Notes: generated by a model not told the origin, from the letters alone. Shown: positions 47,176 to 60,715, counted from the stretch's first letter. The stretch: 64,000 nucleotides of DNA from Thamnidium elegans (GCA_025201345.1 JAIXMG010000035.1:1-64000), one strand, 5' to 3'. Numbers and translations: made by a program.

Positions 47176-50100
47176 TTATTTATTTATGTAGCTTTTTAAT
47201 TGAATATTTTCTCGAATATTAATAGGTGCACCTAAGTCGATTTCTTTACCATATGTAACCCAGAATCGAATCGATTTTGTTTGTGAAAGAAGAACACGTA
47301 ACACAATTGGGTAACTGTTATCTTGGTATCCATCCTTCATAGTAAATGTATGAATATGATCAAAGCTCTTGTTAGTCATACTCCAAGATGTAATATTGTT
47401 TTCATCCGATCCATATAATCCTAAAAATTATTTTATTACATATATAATTCACTCTCTTTTTTTTTAAAAAGTGTAAACCTCCTTACCAATGTCAATCTTA
47501 CAATTTGTTCCCCGTGATAAATTAATATAGTTATTAATCTCATAATTGGTAAAATCAGATACCCTGGTATTTTTTTCAATAATACGGAAATACTCTAAAT
47601 GTCCCAATTTAGTTCTTTTATCTGTTTGTGGACGATGTACTTCTACATCAATTGGCTCTTCCGGATCGTTTATCGATACACTGAGAGCATAAGTACGATT
47701 GGTGTAACGTTCAAGTAACCGATTACGAGGATCTAAAGTGTAATGAAATGCACCTATACTGACAGCATGTGCAATCGAACAAGTACCTTCTAAATCCGGA
47801 ATAGAAATTTTGACCTTTTGTACCTGTGTATCCTTTGCTTTACCTAATAAAATCAAACTATCCAGTCGACGGAAATTGATCTCTTTTAGTTTGGAGACTA
47901 GTCTACGTTCAATGAACTTGTAACTGATTTGATCACGGCATACTAAAAACTCTCCCATCAAAAATATATCACTGAGTTGAATGTCACGGAATAAATCTTG
48001 GTTCTGTGTACTGGCTTGAATAACAGATACCAAGTTGTTGAGTGCTGGGTTAATGGCAAAATCCAATAGATCCATATTGCTGAGAGAAATGGAACAGCAA
48101 TCGTGTGTGCCATTACATATATAAATAATATGTGTCTTTTCACTATCTTGAATATCCAAAAATGCCTTTTATTTAAAAAAAAAGAAAAAAAAAAGAGAGA
48201 GAGAGTAAATACAAAAAAGTATATATATATATACATATCACATAAAACAAACCTTTGAAAGATAATCATGTAATTTACTTTTAAACACATTTCGATTCTT
48301 TGAATTATAAAGACCTCTCACTTTATGATGTCGACATTTTTTTACCATATCTGCGGCCTGTTCGTCGGTATATGTTTGTAAATGTGTCCATAAATGATTA
48401 CATATTTGATCCATCACATCAATCGATATACTTTTGGCTTTGACATGCTTGTACATACCTACCCAATCTTCATAAACGTCCTTACTTCCTTTATCTAGCG
48501 TCGCAGGAATATCATTCAATAGCAAGATACATTGACCCGGGTACATATAAACCTGTAAGAAGTAAATTTCATTTTTACGGTTTTGTAACGTCTTTGGCGG
48601 AATTAAAGTTCTGCAGTAAATAGCTGATGCCTCTGCACGATTTAAAAGTAGTGCTTTGTAATCGTGTGGATTATCGCCAGTGATACCACTGTACTTTAAT
48701 ACGTCTTGTAGTTCTTTATCCGAGAGTTTACACGTATCCGGAGCAGCATGATCGTCTCGCATAATACAATAGCGATACTTTTTAAAATCGGAGTGTTCTG
48801 TACGTTTAGAGATATAAGTACATAAAAACGCGTTCAGGTATCTTAGATATAAGGTCATAAATTCTTTAAAGGTAATTCGTTCTCGTTTGACATGAAATTC
48901 GAACTTGGTTACATAACGCATCATCCGATAGTTTTTGTTTAACGGTCTGTATTTTAAAAAGGAATCAATATCGTTGTAACAATTGTTGTTGACTTGTACA
49001 TCTAAATCGTCTATTTCCTCTGACGATGAGACCTCGTACTTTTCTTCAAATTCGTATTCGCTTACGGGTTTAATAGAGTCTTTCATCTTGGATTTGTAAT
49101 GCGATATAAGGTTTATACCATGTTCGTCTCGTTCAAATGAAAAATAGGATTGTTCTCCTTCTAAATCGTAGAGTTGTTTTTCAAATGTTTGGCTATCGGT
49201 TTCTTTTGAACTGATAATTCTTTTTTTTTTACTTCCCTTACTATTTTTTTTTTTCGTATGAATTAATATTTTGTGTGCGTGTTTTTTTTTCGAGAAAAAC
49301 TTACTCTGGAATAAGTATAACATCAAGAGTAGGAAAATTAGTATTATAAAATGATTCTTGACCAGGCCATTCAGTAATATGTTCCATTTGATCCATACTC
49401 ATCGCTGATACGTTTTTTGAAAGTTTAGTAAAAAAACACCTTGTACTATCAAGTCCAACATCTATTTTTTTTTTGTCTCTTATATAAATAACATGAAGCA
49501 AGAGAAAGAGAGAGAAATATTATCTTACCAATAAAAACAAGCACATCACATTTAGCCTTTGTAAGTAGATCTTGATTTTCAGTATCATATTCAATTTGAG
49601 GTACTGGGTCTTGAGCAGCGGATGTATCCATACTCATAAAGATTGCACCACACACAGTTTCAAAACTTCTATATTCACTGTTATTTTTTTCATCATGAAA
49701 TGGAATAACGATTTCCCTATTTAATTGACTACAGAGGTGTCTAATTTCATTTAGAAGATAGGTTGTATGACGAAATCCACCCACAAGAATAAGTGCGTCG
49801 GCTTTATCGGCAGACGCTCGTATTAACTTGTCAAAGTATTCTTTTATAGTTTTACAGACTGGATGATACACTTTACTTAAAAGGTCGGATTTGGAAATCG
49901 TTATGGTATCTGCTGATTTAGGCGAGGCTTTCTCGGTTCTTCGACTAGGTGTTAGTTCGGTTTTGTTAAATGATCGTATCTGTAATCGGAAAGGAATATC
50001 GATACTGTATCTTTCTTGTTTTTCATCACCAGAGAATTTCTAAATAAAAGTTATTTTTTATACTTTCATAAGTTGCATTTTTTTTTCTCTTTTTTTTTTT

Positions 50101-51161
50101 TACCAGTAGGTCACGAAAATTAGATCCAGTAGTAAGTTTACCAAACTCTTTTTTACGATCTTTAAATTTATTATCAAAATAATCAAGTTTAAATGTATGA
50201 TCAGGAAATAGTTTTTCTACAGTCAGTTCTTCTAATTTCTTGACAATGTGTTGACCACCTTCCGGTACTCTTTCTTCGACATTCCAGAAAGGCCATTTCT
50301 GGCTTTTTACGTGACGTATATCTGTTGAGCCATCGATCAGTCCAATCATTTGATAATAATGCGTCTTTATTTCACTACCACCTAAATCGCAAATCAAGTA
50401 GTTATGATCTTGTTTCAACTTGATCGAACCGTTTCTGTCTTTGATATCTTCTTGTACATATCTCAGGATAGCTTCAACTTCATTGTACATGATTAGTCGT
50501 TGTGGGTGGTCTTCTTCACTAATCACACCCGCACGAATTACAAGATCTCGCAAGTATTTAATCTGATCTTGACACCAGTCCGACGGGTATGTCATCACGT
50601 ACCTGTTCTTGGAGGCGTCACAGTTTTTACCGTATTTGTCATTAATAAACGAGTTGATAAAACGATCGACATGTCTGAAGTAATCGACAATTGCTCGTTC
50701 GTGGAATAGATCGAGAGGTTCGGAAAGTGGAAGCTCTTTAAATAGCTCAGTTACCTTGTCACGAAGTTTGTCTACGTAGACCCTATCAGGACTGTTACGT
50801 CTGGAAAATTCGGCGGAGTGTCCCCATTCTTTTAGTTCGGCATTTTCCAAGTCGTTGTCTGTGATTTTGTACAAACATGCCGAAGGTTGATTACTTTAGA
50901 AAAGTAAGTAATTTTTGGCTTGGAAAAAGTATATCATAGTACGATTATTTATTTATTTATTTTTACCTACAAGTACTTCTATAGTTGAGCTCGAGTTTTT
51001 CATTACGAATATCATAATACGCGAATTTCGTCAAAGTAGATCCAAAATCTTATAAAAAAAAAGAGTATTTTAGATTATTTTTTTAACTGAAAGGTAAACT
51101 TACCAATACTAATCAACCTATCATAATCAAAATAATGAAACTTTTCTTTAGGTTTCCCCAT
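47176..51161 (-). CDS. Two-headed HSPA12-like Hsp70-family protein
   Basis: Exons 51161-51104, 51048-50967, 50893-50104, 50039-49529, 49461-49305, 49240-48253, 48165-47487 and 47420-47176 give 1,169 residues. The first actin-like ATPase domain (about 13-470) has phosphate-1 ISIDFGSTLTKFAYYD, the RYVMTYPSDW segment, LIMYNEVEAILRYVQ, phosphate-2 YLICDLGGSEIKTHYYQM and the adenosine motif LILVGGFRHTTYLLNEI. At about 475 a second copy starts: VFIDVGLDSTRCFF, then FLKYRPLNKNYRMMRYVTKF, LLLNRAEASAIYCR, IIYICNGTHDCCSIS (altered phosphate-2), DIFLMGEFLVCRDQ and a GAFHY-like end, in the same order. HSPA12-type proteins are about 600-700 residues with one domain. No Hsp70 substrate-binding domain is seen. 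The second head looks unable to bind ATP normally. Confidence 0.82.
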
Positions 51162-52306
51162 CCTACTGGTGAGAAATAATAACAAAAAAAAAGAGAGAGA
51201 AAAGGAAATAAGCCCGCGTTTTTTTTTTTTACTTTTATACAATTGTTTTTGTGTAATGTCACTCATTGTGCCACAATTTATATATAGGTCTTATCCATTT
51301 AAATCACTGAATATACTTTTTTTCGGTATTTTTCGCCTTGATAGTCTATTCATAATACCCCTTATTGCACCATGTTCTTGCATTAAAAAGCTTTTTTTTA
51401 TTATAATGTGTGTAAAACTCCCATATTTCCAGTTTTTTTTCTTTTCTTTTTTTACCATCTGCCGAATATACAGTACCCCGCACTATGTAAACTGTAAAGC
51501 TAAACTAACAATATAATAGAGAAATCAATATCCCTCTTTCAAAGTTAAAAGCAACCTATATTTATTGGCGCACTTGGGTTTTCGTAAAAGAAAAAAGTGT
51601 AGCGTCAACCACTGCGTGCACCTCATTTGCGTACAAACTTTTTCTTATTCTGTGTACTAAAATCATTCGTATAATAATACGAGTTTAGCGTCTAAGTATG
51701 GCTTGGTAGTTTGATATTCTGTGAGTACCAGGAAAAAAAGACAAGCACTTTTTTTTTACTTAATAAAAAGCTATCGTTGCCTTTTTTATATCTCAACTAA
51801 GAGTTATCTGTACTTAATGCACATATTTAAACTGTCAAACTAATAAAGACCCTCCTCACAAGTACTTGGAATAATATCAAAAATGAAAAGCGGGTGTCTT
51901 CGCGACACCTCTTTTTGTTTAATTGATGGTCTTTATTTTAATATGTACGAGTTGTATGACTTTTCTTATACTATTGATGACTCTTTATGTATGAATGGTT
52001 TCCTGGTGGTGCTTCCGTATTAAATGGCTACATTTCTTTTTTCTTAAATTGGCAGTGGAATCACTCTATATTTACTGTCATAAAAAAACATCACTTTCTG
52101 GCGATTTTTATTTGTGATTAGTTAGACATAGAGAAAATTAGTCAAATCAGGCTATTAAAACCTTCATTTGAAGAAACCTTTCAGATATGACAATCTCATC
52201 AGGTGTTTAGATATGTACAGATAATCAATTGGGAGTTTAAAAACCTATTTTCAAACACACTAATCTTTTTTTCACTCTTTCATTTTTTTTAAAAAAAAGC
52301 TTCAAA
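51162..52306. other. Divergent spacer between Hsp70-like gene and MMS19
   Basis: AT-rich, with short homopolymers and no supported gene. It contains both 5' regions. Confidence 0.5.
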
Positions 52307-55300
52307 ATGAGTGAAATAGAAAAAGAGGTTACAAGATATATGATTACTACAGACTCTGGATCTACTGAGGCTGTAGAGTCAGGCAAGAGTCTCGTAGAAA
52401 GTAAATATAATTATTGCTTATATAAAAAAAGGTGAGGAAGAAGACCTAATATTTTTTTTTGTAGTTGTCAATAAAGGATCTGTTCAAAATAACTTGTTGG
52501 AGTTGATTCAAGAGTTGGGCGAATATTTAACTAATGACGATGAATTCATTCGTGCTAAAGGTATATATATACTACGGATGCTTGAAAAAAAGAAGGGCTA
52601 ACACCTACGTTTTTTATTTCGTGTAGCAACTGGACTTTTATCAAACACTTTGAATGACTGTGAACAAGAAGCCATTAACGAATCAGCTGGTAAATGGATA
52701 ATAATTTCAACAAAACAGATGTAAAGATAAAATTAACACAAAACTAGTCTCTGTGCTTGTCGATTTCTATTGTGATAGATTAACAGACAAGACTTGCGTT
52801 CAAAACTTGTTGGATGGATTAGTAGCTTTAACTACGTATAAAAATTTTACTGGAAAGAATGCTCTTTTTGTTTTTAAAAGGTAAAAAAAAAAAAAAAATG
52901 GTCTAGACATTTTAGACTAAAAGAAAGAGTCTATATAGAATTATTGAGAATGTTCAAGTACAACAGTTTCCACAAGGAACTAGAAATTCAGCCTATAAAT
53001 TATTTGCCAACTTGATCAATAGACATGCTACTACATTAAGGACGATTAACAATGAGTTTGTATATGGATTCACGCAAGTGTTGGATGGAGAAAAGGATCC
53101 TAGAAACTTGATGAGTGCTTTTCAAATTATGAAAAGTATTGTAGACAATTTTGATATTTCGGCTCATGTGGAGGATATATTCGAAGTGACATTCTGTTAC
53201 TTTCCTGTCACATTTAAGCCTCCTCCAGATGATCCTTATGGAATTACAGCAGAAGATCTTAAAACCAGTCTTAGGTATGTATTATTTTTTTATTTAAACA
53301 TTTTTTTTTATGTGATAACTAATACAAAATGTTTTTAATAGAGATTGTTTAGCATCGACTCCACTTTTTGCTAAATTTGCATTACCATTGATTTTGGAAA
53401 AATTATCTTCTACTTCCGGCAGTGCAAAGGTAAAAAAAATCGTGTTATAATTCGTATGTAACTAGGACTGAACTCGTTTTTTCTTTTATATATATAGAAA
53501 GATTCAATGGAAACTTTGGCAGCATGTGCACCAGTATATGGATCAACTGCATTATTATCTAGTGTCGATGAAATTTTTAATAGTCTTAAATTGGAGGTAT
53601 TCCATGCTATTGATGAACCTTTGGAAGACGCAGCTATCAATTGTATTCGATCTGTTGTTGCTGCCTTAAATGAAGTTGGTATCAGTACATCAGAAGGTGA
53701 CCCAACTGAAAAGGCATTAAAGTCTCTAGTTGATGAATGTGCAACTTATTTAAAGGACCCTGATATGAAAGATTCAAAGCAAACAGGTCGTATTTTGAGA
53801 GCCGCAGCTTCGGCTTCAGATCCTGCTTGTCGGTATATTGTAGATGCCATTATTCCTTTAGTGTTAAAGCAGTACCGAGAAACAGCAGTTGCCACTCTTA
53901 AAAAATCCAATGTTGATATTATGATTGATCTCTTGGAAGCTGGCAAAACTCTTTATGGAGCATCCACTGAAAATGATATTACTAAGGATTCTGGATTTAC
54001 ATCGCCTTTAGTTCAACACAAGGATCGATTCTTTGCCATTTTTGAATCTTCGTTATTGGCTTCCAATGAATATAATCTATTAAGATTATCAGGTTTGACT
54101 GGTTTGAAATTAATGATTTTATCAAAAGGATATTTGCAATTAAATGAGGTTGGACTTGCTGTTCAAGCTATTAACAAGATCTTGCTTGACGAACAAGATG
54201 AAGAACTTCGGTAAAAAAAAAAAAAAAAAATTAAAAAAATGAATAATTATACGTATTTAACCTTCTTTTTTTTTTAATTCTTTGTAGTGCAGCTGCCCTT
54301 GAAGCTCTTTATGCTGCTGCTTGTATCGATAGTAAATATATAATTGACATTACGTTACCTTCTCTTATAAACAGACTTCCTGAAACATCAAGTAATTCAA
54401 ATGTCGTGTCTTACTTACATGTGCTCCATGCTTTAAGAACTATTTGTCCTGTTCAAACTGTTTATAAACATGCTCTCCCATTATTAATGGAGAAGTTTGA
54501 TATTGTTTGTGAAAAAGGTAATATATATATATAATATTCAAGTCATTTTATGTAGACTAATATGATATCTAGATAATCATCCTTCTTATGCTCATGCTAT
54601 TGTCGATACTATTTTACAAATTTTAAAGACGAAAGTTTCCGAAAACCATAAAGATGTTACGGAAGGGATCGATACCATTATTCCTCACATCTTTACCAAA
54701 GCGATACAAGCCTCTTTAGAAGACAGCGACAACTTGGTACTAAACCCTTACATTTTACAGAAATTATCCTTGATTACCATCACCATTTTCTCAAAGACCG
54801 AGAGTGCTACACAAAAGAACTTTGTAGACAGAACATTTAAATTATTTGTTGATGGCCAATTATCAGAATTTAATATCAATAGTACAACAGAATTCAAACC
54901 TCTTCAAACTACCAGTCTTAATACGCAAAAGGTAACTTGCCAATTGTTTTCGGCTGTTGTTTGTACTTTGAGAAAAGATGTCGTGTTGCCAATATCAAGC
55001 ATCGAAGATTATTTGAATGAGTTGGTGACTTTGGCATTGAGTTCTGATAACGAAACTCAAATTACTTGTGCTTCTAGAATTATTGGATCGCTTATTAATA
55101 AGTGGAAAAATAGTAAATATATATGAATAGTATACAATATATATATATATATATGTTAACTGTTGTAATAGATACCGCGTTGACTGAATATGTTAAATCT
55201 ACTAGTATTGTTTTACAAGATACAGTATCACAGCAAGCAAGCAATAGTGATAATGCTTTGGAAGTTTATTTGTGGATCACGAAATCACTTATTTTGAGAA

Positions 55301-56022
55301 CACATGCTTTAGGTTATGAATTAACTGAGAAAGTAATTGAATGGTGTGGTAATAATATTGCTGGATCCAAGGCGCCTCAAGGCTTTGATATTTTAATTGG
55401 GAATGAAAAACTTGCATTAAACAAGGATACTTTTGCTACCACTACAATTTTATACAAGCAAAGGTTCTTTAGTTTCTGTTTACCCAAATTAGTAGAAGGA
55501 TTCCGTTCTGCAGAAAAAGGTTATACTTATATATATATATGTATATATATATTAATGTAGTACTAATATTTTTTTCCTACAGATGTTAAGCCTAACTATT
55601 TAATTGCTTTATCCTACGTTTTAAAGAACGTACCCAAGCAAATTTTATTAACAGAATTACCGCCACTTGTTCCACTCTTGATTGAATCGCTTAGTCTCTC
55701 GGATGCTACGTTAAAGGTATCTACTTTAGAAACTTTTGAATTAGCAGTTTCCGAAGCAGCAGATGTGATTGCGCCTCAAGTGCGTACAATTCTTCCATCT
55801 TTATTAGAATTATTAGAAGATACAACACATAATTCTATTCGTGTACGTGTTGCAGCTCTTACTTGTTTAGGACAGTTTCCTGCGTATATTTCCAAGGACT
55901 CTCTTGCTCCTCATGCTAGCTTTGTTCTTAAACAGTTGAAGAAACCGTTGGATGATAAAAAGAGAATTGTTAGAAAGGAAGCTGTAGATTGTAGATCCAA
56001 GTGGTATACAATTTTTAATTAA
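52307..56022 (+). CDS. MMS19: MMS19, cytosolic iron-sulphur cluster targeting factor
   Basis: Eleven exons (52307-52400, 52465-52560, 52627-52689, 52748-52880, 52939-53274, 53342-53429, 53498-54210, 54288-54517, 54573-55112, 55172-55519, 55583-56022) give 1,026 residues (human 1,030). The protein is an all-helical HEAT array. Family segments include GFTQVLDGEKDPRNLMSAF, FEVTFCYFPVTFKPPPDDPY, GITAEDLKTSLRDCLASTP, FALPLILEKLSS and DKKRIVRKEAVDCRSKWY near the C terminus, where MMS19 proteins have VRKEAV..R..W. MMS19 joins CIA1 and CIA2 to insert Fe-S clusters into DNA polymerases, primase and helicases such as XPD. The intron at 52881 starts GT then an A run, as elsewhere in this region. It converges on the hexose transporter. 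Confidence 0.92.
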
Positions 56023-56214
56023 AATATATTGTATGTATAAAAATAAAAAAAGTTTTTTATTGAAGAAAAATTAAATTGTGGGGATTAATTATAAAGTTAG
56101 AAATTAATAAGTAAGAAAATATATTTTCATAGATAGAAAATAGTAAAAAGAATATTAAAAAAGTGAAATGTTAAGGAAAATTAAAAAAAAAAAAACCAGT
56201 TTTTTTTCAGAAAT

Positions 56215-57818
56215 TTAAACTTTTTCACCAACATCTTCGAAAGAACCTTCCGTCTTAAGATGACCTCTTTGGAACTTACTTTCGGCATTCTTAACATCCT
56301 TATAAGCAAGGAGAGGACCAGAGAAGACAACATCCATTTCTTCGAGAGAACGACCCTTAGTTTCAGGATAGAAGAGGAAGACAGATACAGCCATGACCAT
56401 ACAACAACAACCGAAGAAGACATAAGTACCCCAAGTGATAGTGGTCAACATAACAGGAACAAACAAGGAGATAACAAAGTTCATGAGCCAGTTAGCAGCT
56501 GTAGTGATGGAGGTACCCTTAGCACGGATAGAGAGAGGGTAAATTTCAGCGGGGTAGACCCAGCCACAAGGACCCCAAGAGTAAGCGAAACCAGCAACGA
56601 AGACGTAAACCATAACAATACAGAAATAAGAAGCAGCAGTGTTAGCAGACATATCAACTTCCATTTGACCAGTTGTAGGATTTTCAAAGACACGAGCAGT
56701 AGCACCCATAACGATACCACAAAGCAACATAGCAACACCCATGACGATAGCACCAGAGATAAGAACGATACGACGACCAAGGCGATCAAGATAGATGATG
56801 GGAATAATAGTAGAGAGAACGTTAAGAACACCATTGACACCAGAGGCAATTAAAGAAGCAGATTTACCGGGAACACCAGCTTGTTGGAAAATAGTAGGGG
56901 CATAGTACATGATGGAGTTGATACCAGTGAATTGTTGGAAAATTTGAATAAGAACACCTAAAACAAGTCTCTTACGGACAGTACCCTTAAGAAGTTCAAC
57001 ATAGCTAGAGACAGAGACGGTACGTTCGTGTTCAACTTGAGCAATAATTTCTTCATATTCAGTAATAACTTCAGGGTTGGATTTATCACCTCTAGAGTGA
57101 AGACGGGCAAGGACAGCTAAAGCTTCTTCGTTACGACCCTTGTTGATCAACCAACGAGGAGAGAAAGGAAGGAAGATGGTACCGACCATAAGAACAGCAG
57201 CAGGGGCAATTTGAATACCGAGAGGGATTCTCCAAGAGTCATGAGTGGTCAAGTATTGAGTACCGGCACCGACCCAGAAAGCAACCATGATACCGATAGT
57301 AATTGTTAATTGTTGAAGAGAGATAAGACGACCACGGATTTCCTTTGGTGCAAGTTCAGATAAGTAAAGAGGGACAGCCATAGAAAGAGAACCAACACCA
57401 AGACCGGCGACAAAACGACCGGCGATCATCATATCGTAGTTGGTGGCAGCGACTTGAATAGCAGCACCAATGTTGAAAACAGCGGAAGCGATAATAATAG
57501 TGTATTTACGAGAGAATCTTTCACAAAGAGGAGCTAAAGAGAAAAAGATTTTTTTTTTAGTTTTTTTTTTAAAAAAAAAAAAAAAAAAAGTATTATATAT
57601 TTACCAGCAAAGAGAGAACCAACGAAACAACCAGCTAATAATAAACCGGTAATAACGGAAGTTTGCATGGCGGTAAGGAAATTACCACCATTAGTCATGG
57701 TTTCGATAAAAGGATCCATGGTCAACACACCAGAAATGACACCGGTGTCATAACCGAAGCAGAAACCACCGATAGCGGCAAAACCGCAAACAATGTAAAG
57801 TTGTGAAGTAGGAGCCAT
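56215..57818 (-). CDS. MFS hexose transporter (sugar porter family)
   Basis: Two exons (57818-57605, 57533-56215) give 510 residues with twelve predicted helices. Sugar-porter marks are GFCFGYDTGVISGVL in helix 1, GRFVAGLGVGSLSMAVPLYL with ELAPKEIRGRL, the substrate segment QQFTGINSIMYYAPTIF, DRLGRR, and GWVYPAEIYPLSIRAKG plus FYPETKGRSLEEMD at the end. The usual PESPRWL after helix 6 reads PFSPRWL, an acidic-to-Phe change in a conserved contact. Codons are strongly biased (GGT, GCT, ATC, AAG), which suggests high expression. The substrate is probably glucose or a related hexose, but this is not fixed by sequence. Confidence 0.95.
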
Positions 57819-59326
57819 TAAATTAGACTTTTTTTTCTGTTTCTCTTATTGAGTAGTGTTTATAAAAAAAAGAAAAGAAAGAAAGGTTATTGAATGATAA
57901 AAAAGAAAGGTTTTTAAAAAAAAATAGTCTATCCCTTTTTATATAAATTTGATTCAGATGTGTGGAGATAGTTAGTACAACCTCGAGTCAATTTAAAAAT
58001 GGAAGGTACAAAACTGGAGAAAACATAATGGGAAAAGAAATCAGTGTAACTTGAGGGCTTTTTACCAATTAAATATGTCTTGATATTTTCCTCACTTGAT
58101 GAACTTTACATAAAAAGTTTTTGTGCAAAGTAAAGCGGGAAAGTATAAAATGTCAAAAGGTCCCCGTATAAAAAAGAATAAAGAATACATTGATCTACTT
58201 GTAATTTGATCTATTATATGCAATAGTTTTTTTTTAAAAAAAAAATGACATTTTTTTTTAAAATTATGCGTTACTATGGAAGAAGTTTTTTCTCCTGCTT
58301 TTCTTGATCTCATCTGACTATGAATAAAAATCCAGCCTTCTTCCAACATGCCATTGATTATTTTGTACGACTGGAATAAAAAATTTCAGCTTCATACCGT
58401 TTCTATATTGACGGTACCATTGATCAAAAAAAGAAGGATAGTCCTACAAAGAGGAGGGAGATGTTATTTGTGTTTTGTCATCTGATGACTTTTTTTTTTA
58501 TTATTATTCTTTTCTTTTAAACATTTTATTTTATAAATGGAATCGATATAATACATAAAAAACTGTATAAATTAGGGTATAAAAAATGAATTGTATCAAA
58601 TAGCAATAAAACAAAGTGCATCAAAGTAATAAAAAAAAATGATCCTGTGTTTCGTTCATATATAATATATACTTTGGGGACTTCACCTCGGGTCCCTTTT
58701 TCATGAGAATTTTTGGGAATAAGCGGTAATTGTTCAAGTAATTATTATCAGGGTCGCTTGGTTTGCTTATTAGTCATTTAGGCGAGGCAAAGATGAAAAC
58801 GAAAAAAAACCAAAAAAAAACGTGTTTGCCATACATTTATTGACTCTTATTTTATTTTATTTTGATCTAAAGATGTATGTGCGTCTTGTAAAAAATTTGA
58901 GCCAAAAATATATTAGTAATACAAACAAAAAAAAAACTGGACCCTGTTATTTTCTTATTTACCCAGGTCTTACAATTTATAAGTTTTCTTTTTATTTATT
59001 TTTCTCACCGAAAAAAGTGACATGATCACAGACACACACACACGCACACACGACTTGTTGGGTAAAAAAAAAATCAAGGGAGCGAGAGGGGAGAGACAGA
59101 GAAAAAGAGGGAAAGAGGGAAAAAAGTTAAAGTTGTAACACATGATTTGCTTTATGTTTTTTCCCTCATCTTTTAGTGACTCTTTTGATGGATTTCCATC
59201 TTCCAATATTCTGACCATTACTATTCACTTTTTTTTTGTTTGTTTGTTTGTTTGTATAATTTGTTAAAATATAAAGAATAAAAAAAAGAGAGAATAAAAA
59301 AAAAAATAAAAAAAAAAATAAAAAAA
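57819..59326. other. Spacer between hexose transporter and RhoGAP genes
   Basis: Promoter side of the transporter and 3' side of the RhoGAP gene. AT-rich, with (CA) repeats near 59033-59051 and A tracts; no gene is supported. Confidence 0.5.
57935..57946 (-). promoter_or_regulatory. Possible TATA box of the hexose transporter gene
   Basis: On the minus strand the sequence reads TATATAAAAAGG about 117-128 bp before the start codon, a plausible distance with a short 5' leader. Confidence 0.4.
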
Positions 59327-60715
59327 CTAAAGAATGACTAGATTCTTACATGAAGCACTGCTATTATTGTTATTATTATTTACGAATACAACTTGTTCTG
59401 GTTCATGCTCTCCAAATTTACTTCTTTTTGTAGGAACTGTTTTTGATCTTTTTAAAGTGGAATTCAAGCCTGCAGGATTAGAAATTAAATCAGAAACCGA
59501 ATGTGAGCCGTGTGATAAAGAATAGGTTCTAGAAAGTGTTGAGCTAGTATCTGTTCTAGTTGAAGCTCTGCTATTGTTACGTCTTAGTTCTTGTTGTAAT
59601 CTGGAATTATCTTGTTGCTGCGTTACTGCATATAAATATTAGCTTATAGGAATATGCATTATACGAAAGAAAAAAAAATCTTATTTTACATGGATCGTCA
59701 TTAGGCTTTAATGATGAATATCTTGGCATAGAAAATTTATCTTGGTGCTTGATTAGGAATTCCAGAACCCTTTGCGCTTCTTTGTATCTAGCCGGATTCA
59801 TCGCATCATTTGGGTCAGAAAGTATAGACTAAAAAAAAAAGGCATTGGTAAAAGAAAAAAAAATATAGTGTAATTGTGCCTTTACTGGAGCAAATGCAGT
59901 AGCCAAAGAAGATAAATCCATTCTCGTATTCTCGGAACACATAGAAAATAAGCACAGCATATCTAAAAGGTAAAGTAAAATATATTGATGCGACGTTGGT
60001 AACTGTTCAATCAAATCTTGATACGCATCGATTTTTGCTTCGATGGTTGGAAATACAGCATCTTTTTAAAAGAAATAGGGTTAGCCCAATTAACTGTAAA
60101 TAAATGTTTTACGTATTTTACCTAGCGTATTTTTAAAAGTAGATTGGTATTTAAGAGTGATCACAGGTTCAGGCAAGTAATTAAGAAAACGGCGCATTAC
60201 ATTTGATGCATCGTGGACAGTATAACCACGCCAATCAAGTTGTAAACCATAACCGTTAGGGGCATCAAAAATAGTTTGCAGCATTGATATTCGTTTTGCA
60301 TTACCAGATAAACGAAATATACCTTCAGTCGATAATGCTTAAGATTAAATTAGGAACGTTAATATGTTATGTGTAACATTCAAATAGTTTTAAGAAACCT
60401 TCGTCTTTTAAAAAGGCTCCACATTTCGCAATGATGACTGGAATAAAGCCATTGCAAGTATTCCCTGTTACCTCATCAATATATGAAATTCTAGAGCGAG
60501 CGTAACCGAGCGATTCTATCAAGTGAATACCAAACACTCCTCGTTCTATTATATATATTATTTATGTTGTCAATTATTTTATTTATTATTTTTATATTAC
60601 CAACTTGTCGAAAGTGAACACCGTTAGGGTTGTTTACAGTTACTTTTTTCCACCATGCTTTTATTTGTGTCTTTTGAGAAGCTGTAATAACACCTGGTAT
60701 TTCAACTGCTGACAT
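59327..60715 (-). CDS. RhoGAP protein of the Sac7/Bag7 type
   Basis: Six exons (60715-60601, 60545-60399, 60337-60122, 60061-59886, 59828-59690, 59625-59327) give 363 residues. The GAP domain starts RGVFGIHLIESLGYA, typical of Sac7/Bag7. GFIPVIIAKCGAFLKDEG leads into the arginine finger in STEGIFRLSGNAKRI, then YGLQLDWRGYTVHDASNVMR, RFLNYLPEPVITL and DMLCLFSMCSENTRMDLSSL with the conserved Asn after the Met-Cys-Ser core, and LATAFAP. The C-terminal 100 residues are Ser/Asn-rich, probably disordered. Such proteins switch Rho1-type GTPases off and so limit cell-wall integrity signalling and actin polarity. The tail ends in an Asn run. Confidence 0.93.

Noticed and set aside
56260..56853. Long plus-strand frame of 197 codons
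   Set aside because: It lies wholly opposite the hexose transporter; the Thr/Asn/Asp-rich composition is what antisense of biased transporter codons gives.
59334..59525. Plus-strand frame with a Leu-rich, signal-like N terminus
   Set aside because: The Leu run is the antisense of the Asn run at the end of the RhoGAP gene, whose last exon covers this stretch in a family-consistent frame.
60399..60545. Reading the RhoGAP first exon through its intron to a stop
   Set aside because: Splicing 60601 to 60545 gives the conserved RGVFGIHLIESL start of the Sac7-type GAP domain, so the read-through frame is an intron artefact.
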